A stretch of DNA of 64,000 nucleotides, from the NCBI RefSeq assembly GCF_002167005.1, contig NZ_NHTN01000009.1, positions 46,902 through 110,901 on the forward strand, given 5' to 3'. The notes under the pieces are model-generated. The model searched no databases, was not told where the DNA came from, and saw nothing but the letters and a program-made list of their open reading frames with translations. Positions within the stretch are counted from its first letter, which is position 1, and each line of letters opens with the position of its first letter. Below, one piece after another: positions 1 to 10,599 of this stretch. Origin of the DNA: Indiicoccus explosivorum (GTDB taxonomy: Bacteria; Bacillota; Bacilli; Bacillales_A; Planococcaceae). A program made the position numbers and the translations under genes.

Positions 1-590
1 ATGTAGTCGCACGTCTGGAACACTTCTTCAGGCGTGTGGGCCCGCTGGATCTCCCGCGACAGCTGCCACGCCGTATTGACGGAAATGAACGGGTCGTAGG
101 CGGTGACTTCCATGCCGAGCGCCGCCGCATCGTTCGCCACCAGCACGCCGATCGCGCCGACACCGATCACGCCGAGCCGTTTCCCCTGCACTTCCGTCCC
201 GATAAAGTACTTCTTGCCGGACTCGACCTGTTCCGGGACCGCTTCGCCTTCACCCTGAAGGGAATTCGTCCACGTCAGCGCGCGGAACAGATTCCGGGAG
301 GAGGCGATCAGGCTCATCAGTACGAGCTCCTTCACCGCATTCGCGTTCGCGCCCGGGGTGTTGAAGACGACGACCCCTTTTTCCGTCAGTTCGTCGACCG
401 GGATGTTGTTGACGCCGACACCCGCCCGCGCCACCGCTTTCACAGAAGGCGGAATCGCGGTATCGTGCAGGTTGTGGCTCCTGAGAAGAATCGCGTCCGC
501 CGCCTCGACGTTCCCCGCCTGGTAACCGCCTTCATCCAGTACCGCCAGACCGCGTGCCGCGATGGAATTGAATACTTGAATGTTGTACAT
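1..590 (-). CDS. serA: D-3-phosphoglycerate dehydrogenase, 3' end outside window
   Basis: Catalyses the first step of serine biosynthesis, NAD-dependent oxidation of 3-phosphoglycerate. The translated start (MYNIQVFNSIAARG) leads into a substrate-binding half with the block ARAGVGVNNIPVD and then a Rossmann stretch GVIGVGAIGVLVAN, typical of the D-2-hydroxyacid dehydrogenase family. Only about 196 residues are in the window; the C-terminal part is cut off. The ATG at 590 lies 3 bases after the serC stop, with GGGGGA as ribosome binding site inside the end of serC, so the two genes are translationally linked. The family is certain; serA rather than another member rests mainly on the serC linkage. 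Confidence 0.9.
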   Translation of the reverse strand, partial: MYNIQVFNSIAARGLAVLDEGGYQAGNVEAADAILLRSHNLHDTAIPPSVKAVARAGVGVNNIPVDELTEKGVVVFNTPGANANAVKELVLMSLIASSRNLFRALTWTNSLQGEGEAVPEQVESGKKYFIGTEVQGKRLGVIGVGAIGVLVANDAAALGMEVTAYDPFISVNTAWQLSREIQRAHTPEEVFQTCDY

Positions 591-593
591 CGT

Positions 594-1682
594 TCAGTCC
601 CCCTGTCTGTGTGTCCGTTCGAACGTCTGCATGCAGTCGATGAGCGCCTGCACGCCGTCAAGCGGCATCGCGTTGTAGATGCTCGCGCGCATCCCGCCCA
701 CGGAGCGGTGCCCTTTCAGCGTCTTCAGCCCGTTGGAAGCCGCGAACTGCAGGAATTCCCGGTTCAGTTCATCCGTCGGAGCCGTGAACGGCACGTTCAT
801 CAGCGAGCGGCTCGCTGCTTCCACGCGGTTTTCAAACAGGTCCGATCCATCGATGGCTGCATACAGGCGGGCCGCTTTCCCGCGGTTGGCCTTCTCCATC
901 TCTTCAACTCCGCCCGCGTCACGGAGCCATTCCAGGACAAGCTTCGTTACGTAGATCGCGAACGTCGGCGGCGTGTTATAGAGCGACTCCGACTGCGCGT
1001 ATGTCCCGTAGTCCAGCATCGCCGGGCACGCTGCGCCGCAGCGACCGAGCAGATCCTCCCGCACGATCACCACCGTCAGCCCTGCCGGCCCGAGGTTTTT
1101 CTGCGCCCCGGCGTAGATCAGACCGAACTTCGACACATCCACCGCTTCCGACAGGATGTTCGACGACATATCCGCCACGAGCGGGATATCGCCCGTGTCC
1201 GGAATTTCGGCATACCGCGTGCCTTCGATCGTGTTGTTCGTCGTGATATGGATGTAGTCGAATCCGGAAGCCGAACTTAAGTCGAGCGCCGGGATCCGGC
1301 TGTACCCTTCCCCTTCGGAAGAAGCGAGGACGGTCACAGTCCCGGACTTCTCCGCTTCTTTGATCGCTTTTTTCGACCAGGAACCTGTGTCCGCGTAACC
1401 CGCCCGGCGCGATCCGTTCAGCAGGTTCAGCGGCACCATCGAAAACTGCAGGGAAGCCCCGCCCTGCATGAACAGCACTTTGTAATTGTCAGGGATGCCC
1501 ATCAGCTGCCGCAGCAGTGACTCCGCATCCCGGATGATGGCCGTGAACGCCTCCGACCGGTGGCTCATCTCCAGCACCGACATGCCCGACCCGCCGTACG
1601 ACAGCAGCTCTTGTTGGACTTTTTCCAGCACCGGCCCGGGCAGCACGGACGGCCCTGCCGAAAAGTTGTAGACCCGCTCCAT
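594..1682 (-). CDS. serC: Phosphoserine aminotransferase
   Basis: PLP-dependent transaminase of the phosphorylated serine pathway, converting 3-phosphohydroxypyruvate and glutamate to phosphoserine and 2-oxoglutarate. The 362-residue protein starts with the family hallmark VYNFSAGPS and has the PLP lysine (K195) in YAGAQKNLGPAG. The frame is open upstream to 1706, but the ATG at 1682 is chosen because AAAGGGGAA sits just before it and the conserved N-terminus begins there. It is followed by serA after 3 bases. Length and motifs are normal. Confidence 0.95.
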   Translation of the reverse strand: MERVYNFSAGPSVLPGPVLEKVQQELLSYGGSGMSVLEMSHRSEAFTAIIRDAESLLRQLMGIPDNYKVLFMQGGASLQFSMVPLNLLNGSRRAGYADTGSWSKKAIKEAEKSGTVTVLASSEGEGYSRIPALDLSSASGFDYIHITTNNTIEGTRYAEIPDTGDIPLVADMSSNILSEAVDVSKFGLIYAGAQKNLGPAGLTVVIVREDLLGRCGAACPAMLDYGTYAQSESLYNTPPTFAIYVTKLVLEWLRDAGGVEEMEKANRGKAARLYAAIDGSDLFENRVEAASRSLMNVPFTAPTDELNREFLQFAASNGLKTLKGHRSVGGMRASIYNAMPLDGVQALIDCMQTFERTHRQGD

Positions 1683-1960
1683 TTGGCATTCCCCTTTCTG
1701 TGGCATCGATCGCCCGATTCAAAAACAAGCCCCCAGCCCCGCGCTCTTCAGCCGGCTGAAAGGACTTTTCTCAATGGACGGAAAATAAAAAATATACATT
1801 CTATTGTGACCAGTCGCGGAACAAAATGCAACAGGTTATTCGCCTCAAAAGCCGGCGGATGAAAGAAGGGAGACCCCTGTCTTTCGGACAGCCGCATCGT
1901 TATACTTAAAAAAGCACACAAACACGCCGCTAGGCGGCAGAAGACAAAAGAGGTGTTTCA

Positions 1961-2902
1961 GTGATTGACCGGCTGCGAAAAATCTATCCGTCCCTTCTGC
2001 TCTACGGCGAAGACATCGATACACTGGATAGCGATTATAAATGGTTCTCCGACGAAGAGAATACCCGCGTCCTCGGGATTCACGAAAGCGAGCTCGCGCC
2101 CAAGGACATTGCGCTGCTGAGCGCTTTCCTGTTACCCCACAACGCAAAATTCCCGCTTCCCACAAAAGAAGAAAAACAGTGGCAACAAGCGATCCGCTCG
2201 GCGGAAACACCGCCCGGTTCCGAAAACAGGATATCCGCCCCTTTCCGCTTCACCTATTTTTCATTCAATAAAAATCAGATCACGCCGGTCTTCTTCAAGG
2301 CGGCGCTGCAAGAGTTATTTGAAAAGCAGATCCTGATCTTATGGGACAGTGAAACGGAAGGGATTCTCGTCGAAAAAAAGGAGGCTGCCGACGACGGCGT
2401 CTCATACGGACAGATCGTCGATCTCCTGATGAGTGATCTGTACGTGAAAATCAGGTTCTTTTCCGGCCCTTTCCGGCAAAGCACGGAAGCGGTGCATGCT
2501 TACTACCGGACCGTGAAAAACACGGCTGTGAAAGTGTTCGCCCATTCGGATAAGGCGGCGATGACGTATGCGGATGCAGTCCCTCATCTGATGGTCGCTG
2601 CAGCCTCGAAAGAATTGCGCCAGGAAATCGGCCAAACCGTCCTGCAGGAGTACATCAGCGACCGGGAGACGCTCGAAATGATCGAAGTGCTGGTGAGATG
2701 CAACCTGAACATATCGGAATCAGCAAAAGAGCTGCATCTGCACCGCAATAGCCTCCAGTACCGGCTGGACCGTTTTTCCGAGAAGACAGGCATCGATATC
2801 CGGCAGTTCCATCAGGCGATGGCCGTCTATTTGGCGCTGCTGGCGAAGCGCCAGGGCGGCCAGCAGCACCCGCCGGGCAATCTGCACGAAGACGGCGGAT
2901 AA
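1961..2902 (+). CDS. PucR/CdaR-type helix-turn-helix regulator
   Basis: A 313-residue regulator whose last 70 residues contain the PucR-type helix-turn-helix (NISESAKELHLHRNSLQYRLDR), the DNA-binding end shared by PucR, CdaR and related activators. The N-terminal 230 residues have no sensor domain I can name. Translation starts at GTG, with AGAGGTG placed 6 bases before it. It lies divergent from serC and just upstream of the ABC ATPase gene. CdaR-type regulators often control glycerate or sugar-diacid genes, and a glycerate kinase lies 1.3 kb away, so control of that gene is a reasonable guess. The ligand is unknown. Confidence 0.8.
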   Translation: MIDRLRKIYPSLLLYGEDIDTLDSDYKWFSDEENTRVLGIHESELAPKDIALLSAFLLPHNAKFPLPTKEEKQWQQAIRSAETPPGSENRISAPFRFTYFSFNKNQITPVFFKAALQELFEKQILILWDSETEGILVEKKEAADDGVSYGQIVDLLMSDLYVKIRFFSGPFRQSTEAVHAYYRTVKNTAVKVFAHSDKAAMTYADAVPHLMVAAASKELRQEIGQTVLQEYISDRETLEMIEVLVRCNLNISESAKELHLHRNSLQYRLDRFSEKTGIDIRQFHQAMAVYLALLAKRQGGQQHPPGNLHEDGG

Positions 2903-2989
2903 TTTTGTGCACGTTTACCGTTACTTGAGCCGCCAAGGTTCTGTATGCTGATACCGGAAGATAAAATCAGCTGAATTTTGGAGGTTGGC

Positions 2990-4087
<1,098 letters not shown>

Positions 4088-4114
4088 CCTTTTCATGAGA
4101 CAAATAAAGAAACA

Positions 4115-4163
4115 GGGAAAGCCCGCTAAGGAGACAGCAGTTCCTTAGCGGGCTTTCCCTTTT
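4115..4163. terminator. Bidirectional rho-independent terminator
   Basis: An 18-base stem (GGGAAAGCCCGCTAAGGA and its complement, with one extra T) around an 8-base loop, flanked by A and T runs. It sits between the convergent ATPase and glycerate kinase genes and can serve both. Confidence 0.9.
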
Positions 4164-4170
4164 CAGACAT

Positions 4171-5325
4171 TCAGGCGTCGGGCGGCGCGGACAACAGACC
4201 GGGCCGCATTACACTCAGCACCATGCTGGCTTTCTCGGTCAGCAGCTGCTCCGCCTGTTCCATCGCCATTTCGACCGAACAGGGTCCGGACACGATACTG
4301 AAAGCCGACAGCAGGTCGATCTGCCGAAGCTGCGCGAATGACAGGTTCTGTGAACCGGCCAGCGCAATCACCGGAACCCCCGAACTGCGGGCAGCTTCCG
4401 CCACGCCGGCGACGACTTTCCCTTCCAATGTCTGCGCGTCCAGCCGGCCTTCGCCGGTGATGATCAGATCCGCATCCCGGATTTCGGCTGCGAAATCCAG
4501 GCTTTCCAACACCAGGCCGATTCCCGGGCGGAGTTCCGCGTCCAGAAAAGCGATCAGTGCGGCGCCCATTCCGCCCGCCGCACCGCCTCCCGGATATGCG
4601 CGCAGCTCCTTCCCTGTTTGTCTGTGGGTGACTTCCGCGAAGTGATGGAGGGCCGCATCCAGCACCCGCACCATTTCCGGAGTGGCCCCTTTTTGCGGGC
4701 CGAAAACAGCAGACGCGCCGTCCGGTCCGCATAGAGGGTTCCGCACATCGCTTGCGACCAGGAAATCGGCTTCCGCAATCCGTTCATCAAAACCCGAACC
4801 GTCGATGTGAGCGAGCCGGCCCAAATCGCCGCCCCCCTCTCCGAGCTCCGCTCCCCGGCTGTCAAAGAATCGCATTCCGAGCGCTTTCAGCATGCCGGTC
4901 CCCGCGTCGTTCGTGGCGCTTCCGCCTATTCCGACGATGAACTTCCGGTACCCCAGATCAAGTGCCGCCTGAATCAGTTCGCCGGTCCCGAAACTCGAGG
5001 CGGTCAATGGATTCCTTTCCCCATCCGCCACGAGCGTCAGCCCTGAAGCCTGCGCCATTTCAATGACGGCGGTCTCACCGTCCCCGAGTACGCCGAATGC
5101 CGCCCGGACAGGTTCGCCGAGCGGGCCGCGGACTTCCCGCTGAATGAATTGCCCGCCTGATGCCCGGACCATGCTTTCCATCGTCCCTTCACCGCCGTCG
5201 GCGAGGGGGAGTTCGGTCACATCCGCTCCGGGAAAAACCGCCAGCACCCCTTTTTTGACCGCGCGGCACACGTCAGGTGCCGCAAGTGATCCTTTAAAGG
5301 AGTCGGGCGCGATGATGATCTTCAC
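4171..5325 (-). CDS. Glycerate kinase (GlxK/GarK family)
   Basis: Phosphorylates D-glycerate with ATP, in this family normally giving 2-phosphoglycerate, which enters glycolysis. The 384-residue protein begins MKIIIAPDSFKGSL, the family signature, and contains GGSATNDAGTGML and ITGEGRLDAQTLEGK blocks. GTG start at 5325 with TGGAGGC upstream. It is the last gene of the sugar cluster, 57 bases after the GH65 gene and on the same strand. That context suggests it consumes glycerate released by the GH13_18 phosphorylase at 13.7-15.4 kb. Function is firm; the pathway link is inference. Confidence 0.93.
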   Translation of the reverse strand: MKIIIAPDSFKGSLAAPDVCRAVKKGVLAVFPGADVTELPLADGGEGTMESMVRASGGQFIQREVRGPLGEPVRAAFGVLGDGETAVIEMAQASGLTLVADGERNPLTASSFGTGELIQAALDLGYRKFIVGIGGSATNDAGTGMLKALGMRFFDSRGAELGEGGGDLGRLAHIDGSGFDERIAEADFLVASDVRNPLCGPDGASAVFGPQKGATPEMVRVLDAALHHFAEVTHRQTGKELRAYPGGGAAGGMGAALIAFLDAELRPGIGLVLESLDFAAEIRDADLIITGEGRLDAQTLEGKVVAGVAEAARSSGVPVIALAGSQNLSFAQLRQIDLLSAFSIVSGPCSVEMAMEQAEQLLTEKASMVLSVMRPGLLSAPPDA

Positions 5326-5382
5326 GAAAATGCCTCCATTCTGAGAAATATCGGGTCCGGCAGAAGATCCGGGAGCCGGTTG

Positions 5383-7647
5383 TCATTCCGCCTTTTTCCG
5401 GAACAGGTCGATGCTGATTTCTGTCCGGCCGTTCCACTCAGCTTCGCTGCCGCTGACTTTCACGTGCAGTTCCGGGCCGGAATGGCGGATGATCCGGATC
5501 CGGCTCCGGCTTATGCTGATTTCCAGGTGTCTCCCCCGGTACCGCAATGGAAAGGTCAGTTCCGACCACTCCTTGGGCAGCTTCGGGTCCAGGCGGATGC
5601 AGTCTCCTTCGAACGAAACATTGGCGAATCCGAATACCGTCGCCAGCCATAAGGCGCCGAGTGAAGCGCCGTGGATCCCTTCGTCCGAAGAATCCGGTTT
5701 CGGCCCCAAATCGATGAGGCAGGCTTCCCGGAAAAAGCGGTACGCCAGCTCCTCTTCCCCGCACCTTGCGGCCACAATGGCGTGCACCGCTTTGCTGAGC
5801 GAAGAGTCATGGATAGTCCGTGCCTCGTAATAGGCCAGATTCTCCGCTATGACTTCCAGCGGAAACTGATCGGGAAACAGATAGAGCAGCATCACGACAT
5901 CCGCCTGCTTCAGAATCTGCATGCGGTTCACTTCCTGCCGTGAATAATCCAGCAGGATCCCTTGGCTGCCCTGGTTCTCCTTATAAGCGGAAAGATCGAT
6001 TTCAGGCAGGGACAGGAACGTATCATCCTGGGGAATGAGCCCCGCCGCGTCCGGCACCGGCAAGTACAGCCGTTCCAGGAACGCTTCGGCCCGGTCTCTG
6101 TACGCTTCGTCTTCCGCTCCGAACTGTTCCATGTAACGGAGCGCCTGCTCCACGTTATAGCGGGCCATGTAGTTCGTGAACGCGTTGTTATCCACGTGCT
6201 CCGTGTATTCGTCCGGTCCGATGACGTCTTCCAGAACGAGGCGCCCGTCCCTTTCCGAAGCTCTGCTCATCCAGAACCGGCCCGTCTCCATCAATAAAGC
6301 GAGCCCTTCGGTTTTCATGAATTCTTCGTCGCCTGTGTGTAAGTAATACTGGACAGTCGCGAACGCGATGTCCGCGACGATGTGATGTTCCGCGACAGCC
6401 GAGGAAATCCGCTGCCGGTCACCGGTGCGGATGTTGATAGCGGCGAACTCCGGCGTCTCTTCTTCGCCGGTAAGCGCGCTTTCCCACGGGAACAGCGCGC
6501 CTTCATAACCGTTTCTGGCCGCTTTTTCCTGCGCCTGTTCCAGTTTCAGGTAACGGTAGCGGAGAAGCTGCCTCGCCTTGCGGGGCTCCGTCAGCAGGTG
6601 GAACGGCAGGATGAACATTTCGGCATCCCAGAACACATGTCCTTTATAACCTTCCCCTGTCAGTCCTTTCGCCCCGACACCGAATCGCTCATCATGCGCC
6701 GGCGTCATGATCTCCAAGTGGTACAGGGCGAAATCCAGCGCAAGCTGGTCGAACGGGTCGGCTGACGAAATCAGCACTTCTTTATCCCGCCAGAATGCCG
6801 TCCACTTCGCTGCGGAGTTCCTGAGCAGCGTTCCGTAGTCCTTCCCTGCATAGCCTGCCAGCGCATCGAGGCAGGCCGCTTCAGGTGTCCGGCCATCCAG
6901 GTCCCGGTCGAGCGACGTGTAAACGACCGCCTTTTTCTCGAAAACATAGGGCTCGCCGGCCGCCGCTTCCACCTTCACCGACATGACGAGCTGCCGGTTT
7001 TTCGCGGCGAAGCTCTCTTTGCCGGCCGCGCTGCCGGCCACCGTCGCGGCCAGCGCCGCTGTATGCCCGGATTGGCTCGTCCGATAAGTGCCCAGCATGA
7101 CGTCTTCGTCCAGCACACGGACTTCTTTTTCGATCAGGTGCTGGCTGCCGTGATTAGTCTGCTGCGCGTCGATGCCCGTCACCACTTCGATCCGGGCTTC
7201 CCGGTCGAGACTCGTGACCCTGACTTCCGAAGCGACCAGGTGCAAGTCATCTTTCGAAACAAACCGCCGGAACAGGAAACGGAATTCCGCTCCGTCGCTT
7301 TTTCGCCAAAGGATCTCCCGCCGCAGTTCACCGGTCGACAAGTCCAGCTCCCGTTCATAAGAACGGACTTCTCCCGCCAGCAGCGAAAAAAGGGTCCCAT
7401 CGATTTTAATCCGGAACCCCGCCACATCCGGGAAATTCACCAGGTCCGCGGACTCGCCTTCCATGGGCCGGTTGTAGATGCCGGCGGTGTACATGCCTCT
7501 CGTCTGTTCGGTGTAAGCCTCTTCGTGCGAAGCGCGGAGACCGAGATATCCGTTCCCCTGCGCCATCAGGCTCTCATATTTTTTAATGAAGTTCAGATCG
7601 AAATGTTGTTCCCTGAGAATCCTTTCCCTTGTCATAGAGATATACAT
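5383..7647 (-). CDS. Glycoside hydrolase family 65 disaccharide phosphorylase
   Basis: GH65 enzymes split alpha-glucosides with phosphate, releasing beta-glucose 1-phosphate; members act on maltose, trehalose, kojibiose or nigerose. In 754 residues I see the N-terminal beta-sandwich, the aromatic block GHVFWDAEMFILPF (about 337-350), and the general-acid Glu at about 480 in EDVIGPDEYTEHVDNN. Context mirrors E. coli ycjT, a kojibiose phosphorylase, so kojibiose or a related glucoside is a plausible substrate, but specificity cannot be read off. The ATG at 7647 overlaps the preceding gene by 16 bases; a second ATG at 7635 forms an ATGA overlap with its stop and may be the real start. No beta-phosphoglucomutase gene, the usual partner, is present in the cluster. 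Confidence 0.9.
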   Translation of the reverse strand: MYISMTRERILREQHFDLNFIKKYESLMAQGNGYLGLRASHEEAYTEQTRGMYTAGIYNRPMEGESADLVNFPDVAGFRIKIDGTLFSLLAGEVRSYERELDLSTGELRREILWRKSDGAEFRFLFRRFVSKDDLHLVASEVRVTSLDREARIEVVTGIDAQQTNHGSQHLIEKEVRVLDEDVMLGTYRTSQSGHTAALAATVAGSAAGKESFAAKNRQLVMSVKVEAAAGEPYVFEKKAVVYTSLDRDLDGRTPEAACLDALAGYAGKDYGTLLRNSAAKWTAFWRDKEVLISSADPFDQLALDFALYHLEIMTPAHDERFGVGAKGLTGEGYKGHVFWDAEMFILPFHLLTEPRKARQLLRYRYLKLEQAQEKAARNGYEGALFPWESALTGEEETPEFAAINIRTGDRQRISSAVAEHHIVADIAFATVQYYLHTGDEEFMKTEGLALLMETGRFWMSRASERDGRLVLEDVIGPDEYTEHVDNNAFTNYMARYNVEQALRYMEQFGAEDEAYRDRAEAFLERLYLPVPDAAGLIPQDDTFLSLPEIDLSAYKENQGSQGILLDYSRQEVNRMQILKQADVVMLLYLFPDQFPLEVIAENLAYYEARTIHDSSLSKAVHAIVAARCGEEELAYRFFREACLIDLGPKPDSSDEGIHGASLGALWLATVFGFANVSFEGDCIRLDPKLPKEWSELTFPLRYRGRHLEISISRSRIRIIRHSGPELHVKVSGSEAEWNGRTEISIDLFRKKAE

Positions 7648-8663
7648 TCACCCTTTTCAGCAGATTGATATAATGCTTCAACGATCTTCTGTATGGTATA
7701 TCCCTGTCCGCTGTCGACGATCATGACGTCATGCCCCAAGCATTTGTCCACGAACGCTTCCATGCTTTTCCGGTGGCGGTCGGTATCCGCTTTTTCCTTT
7801 TGGTAGAGGCTGACCAGCTTGCCGTCGCTGTCGGTATGGATATGCGCGGGGAACAGTTCCGCACCCGCCTCATCCCCGTAGAACGATACATTCATCACAG
7901 CGTCTTCCTTCATATTCAGTGCAAATGAAGTCTCAAGCTGCAGCAGCCCGTCATTCTTCAGCTCAATGAACGCGAAAAATGAATCCTCGACCGTGAACGC
8001 CTCCGGATCCCACGTTCCGAAAGAGCCGCTGGACTTTTTCCGACCGATTTTCTGATACATCTTCGCCGTCACCCGCCGGACCTCCGGAAACCCGAGCGCA
8101 TACAGCGCAGCGTCCAGCATGTGGATCCCTAAATCCATCAGCGGCCCGCCGCCCTGCATTTCCTTGTCATTGAAATAGCCCCAGCCGGGAATACCGCTTC
8201 GCCGGGTCGCCTGGATTTTTGTCACGTAGACGTCTCCCAGCATCCCTTCCGCGATCTTTTCTTTAAGAATGCGCACATCGTCCGCGAACCGGTGATGGAA
8301 ATTGTATGCCAGCACCGCGCCGGCCGCTTCCGCCGCCTGGTGCATCTGCAGCGCTTCGCCGGCGGACATCGCCGGCGGCTTTTCACATAGCACGTCACAG
8401 CCGTGTTCCAGCGCTTTCATGACCAGTTCGAAGTGGAAGCGGTTCGGCGTGCACACGCTGACGAGATCCGGCTTTTCCGCCGCAAACATTTCATCCGCAT
8501 CGGTATAGAAACGGGGAATGCGGTTCTTGCGGGCGAACGCTTCTGTCCGGCCTGCATCCCTTCCGACGACAGCAGCCAGGTCAATTTCTGCCCGCTCCTG
8601 GTAGTAAGGGACGTGGACTGTTTCCGCCACATTCCCTCCGCCGATGACAACCGCCTTTTTCAC
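7632..8663 (-). CDS. Gfo/Idh/MocA family NAD(P)-dependent oxidoreductase (YcjS-like)
   Basis: Sugar dehydrogenase with an N-terminal Rossmann fold (VVIGGGNVAETVHVPYY), the CEKPPA motif holding the conserved Lys, and the C-terminal alpha/beta domain with GGGPLMDLGIHMLD supplying the family His. Length 343 is normal. In the E. coli ycj locus the protein of this family (YcjS) oxidises C3 of glucose or glucosides with NAD. The position here, between the GH65 enzyme and a TIM-barrel epimerase, is the same, so the same reaction is inferred. Twelve bases separate it from the upstream epimerase gene. Confidence 0.88.
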   Translation of the reverse strand: MKKAVVIGGGNVAETVHVPYYQERAEIDLAAVVGRDAGRTEAFARKNRIPRFYTDADEMFAAEKPDLVSVCTPNRFHFELVMKALEHGCDVLCEKPPAMSAGEALQMHQAAEAAGAVLAYNFHHRFADDVRILKEKIAEGMLGDVYVTKIQATRRSGIPGWGYFNDKEMQGGGPLMDLGIHMLDAALYALGFPEVRRVTAKMYQKIGRKKSSGSFGTWDPEAFTVEDSFFAFIELKNDGLLQLETSFALNMKEDAVMNVSFYGDEAGAELFPAHIHTDSDGKLVSLYQKEKADTDRHRKSMEAFVDKCLGHDVMIVDSGQGYTIQKIVEALYQSAEKGECISL

Positions 8664-8675
8664 ATTATGACCTCC

Positions 8676-9476
8676 TCACGGCCGAGCCAGCGCTTCCTTC
8701 AGAAAAGCCAGGGATTTCCGGTATTCCTGTTCAGGCTGTTCGCCTCTCACCCGGCACTCGATGGACACATCGCCGTCGTAGCCGTCTTCTTTCAATTGCG
8801 CAAACAGCCGGGCGAAATCGAGCGAACCGCTTCCCGGCTGATAACGGTGGTTATCGGCCAAATGGATGTGCCCGATGACATCCCGGTTGGCATGCAATGT
8901 GCCGGCCATATCGTCTTCCTCGATATTCATATGATAGAAATCGGCGATGACCTGCACATGACGGAACTCGTTATCGTCGATATAGCTTCTTGCTTCGGCC
9001 ACTGTGTTGATCATGTGGTCCTGATAGCGGTTCAGCGGCTCCAGGAAAATAACAGTCCCCGTCTCCGCTGCCGCTTTATTCAAATAAACGAGGGAATCCG
9101 TCACCGCCCGGCGGTCCGCCTCAGGACTCCGGGGCGGCTCCATCGGCGGCAGCCGGTACGTGAACATGCCCCAGGCAGCCGGAACGACAATCCCTTTACC
9201 GCCCACTTCCCGCAGCGCTTCCAAAATCCGGGTGATCTCTTCCAGGCCGCGAAGCCGTCTCTGTTCGTCGAAATCGCCGATCCAGCCATCATACCCGCCG
9301 CAGGCCGCCACAACGGGCAGCCCGGTTTCATCAATCGCTTTCTTCACCTCATCTACATGATCCACCAGCAGTTTGCCGTCGATCTCGAACCCGTCGAAAC
9401 CGAATTCCTTGATGAAACGGAATTTCTCGCTGATCGGCTCCGGAAAGAATGCCTGATTCTGTGTGCAAATCCTCAT
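8676..9476 (-). CDS. Sugar phosphate isomerase/epimerase-type TIM barrel (YcjR-like)
   Basis: A 266-residue xylose-isomerase-like TIM barrel. The metal-ligand set of the family is visible along the chain: Glu in FLEPLNRYQDH, Asp/His in IADFYHMNIEEDD, His in GHIHLADNHR and Glu in SIECRV. The size matches E. coli YcjR, which epimerises C4 of 3-keto-glucose to 3-keto-gulose (established for the E. coli enzyme). The flanking YcjS-like and YcjQ-like genes make the same role likely. ATG start with a good Shine-Dalgarno (AAAGGAGG) upstream. Confidence 0.85.
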   Translation of the reverse strand: MRICTQNQAFFPEPISEKFRFIKEFGFDGFEIDGKLLVDHVDEVKKAIDETGLPVVAACGGYDGWIGDFDEQRRLRGLEEITRILEALREVGGKGIVVPAAWGMFTYRLPPMEPPRSPEADRRAVTDSLVYLNKAAAETGTVIFLEPLNRYQDHMINTVAEARSYIDDNEFRHVQVIADFYHMNIEEDDMAGTLHANRDVIGHIHLADNHRYQPGSGSLDFARLFAQLKEDGYDGDVSIECRVRGEQPEQEYRKSLAFLKEALARP

Positions 9477-9500
9477 CGACCGTTCCTCCTTTTTTTCCGT

Positions 9501-10569
9501 TCATGCTTCCGGGACCGGCTTGCTTTCCGCTTCCGGTCTTCCGTCGAATTCCACGCCCAGTTTAATGCCCAGTTCCGGGTTCCGGTCAACGTACTTCATG
9601 TAACCTTCCGGACTCTCCCGGAACGGAATGACCGGGCGGATGATATCCTCGCAATTTATGTAGCCGTTCATCAGCAATTCCCAGCACGTATCTTCAATGC
9701 GCTTGCGGTCCCATCTCGGGTAATCGGGGTTCGGTTCGCTCGCAGCACGGGAGAATACGATTTTGGCGTTGTTGAAATGCGCTTCGCGCCCGAAATTCAA
9801 GCCTTCGGGGAAAGGTTTGCCGAATGCCACATAGGAAATGGTGCCTCCGTAGCCCAGTCCCTTCAGTGCCCCTTGCAGGGCAGCCGAATTCCCGCTCGTT
9901 TCGATGATGGAATCGGCCCCGATCTTATCCGTCAGCCGTTTGATTTCCCATCCGATATCCGAAGACAGCGGATCGAGGGAAAAATCAGCCCCGTTGCGCT
10001 CGGCGATTTCCCGCCGGTTTTTCAAGGGATCGACAGCGATGACGAGCCGGGCGCCGACTTTTTTCGCCAGCTGGACGGCGATCTGGCCGATGGCGCCCAG
10101 CCCGCACACCCGCATCCCGGACTCCGCCCAAAGCGAATTGGGCCGGATCGTAGCACACCGCATTCTGCCACTTCGCTCCTTCCGGCATTTTTCGGAGCCG
10201 GTGGTTGGCCACGCCTTTTACGATGACCGTCTCTTGGATAGGACCATACGTACAGACGTGATCGCCGATTTTATAATCCGTAACCCCTTCACCCGCTTCG
10301 ATGACAGCGCCGACGACCATATTGCCGAGCGGCAGCTCACCGAAGACGAGACCCTTGGCGGCATGCTCGGCCCTCGGCAAGAACATGCGCCATTCTTCCG
10401 AAAACTCCTCTTCGATGAACGGCGTCTGCCCCCTGAAGTCGGCGACTTCCGTTCCGTGTTTCGGTGAAGCGGCTGTCACGGCGATCTTCACTTCATCCGG
10501 TCCGACCGGTCGATCCTCATAATCTGTCAGTGCCGCCACCCTCGGTTTTATTGCCACCAGTTTCTTCAT
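9501..10569 (-). pseudogene. Zinc-type alcohol dehydrogenase (YcjQ-like), disrupted by a frameshift
   Basis: Two overlapping frames together make one medium-chain dehydrogenase. The first half (10569 to about 10110) runs MKKLVAIKPRVAAL through KHGTEVADFRGQTPF to YDPAQFALGGVRDAGVR. The second half (about 10110 to 9501) continues CGLGAIGQIAVQLAKKVGA to the C-terminus. At the join, near 10102-10110, the expected segment of the type VGDxVxV is absent and the frame shifts by 3n+2 missing bases. Compared with E. coli YcjQ as I recall it, about 26 bases are gone, consistent with deletion between two GTGTGCGG copies. In E. coli this enzyme reduces 3-keto-gulose to gulose or runs the reverse. As written the gene gives no full enzyme; an assembly error is the alternative. 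Confidence 0.85.
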
Positions 10570-10599
10570 TTCGATCAACTGCCTTTCTCTGGAATAAAA

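Noticed and set aside
36..1280. 414-codon plus-strand open frame
   Set aside because: It lies antisense to serA and serC, whose products match their families over full length; the translation has no motif and is Arg/His-rich, typical of the shadow of a G+C-rich gene.
8403..10226. 607-codon plus-strand open frame
   Set aside because: Antisense to the YcjS-, YcjR- and YcjQ-like genes. No domain and biased composition.
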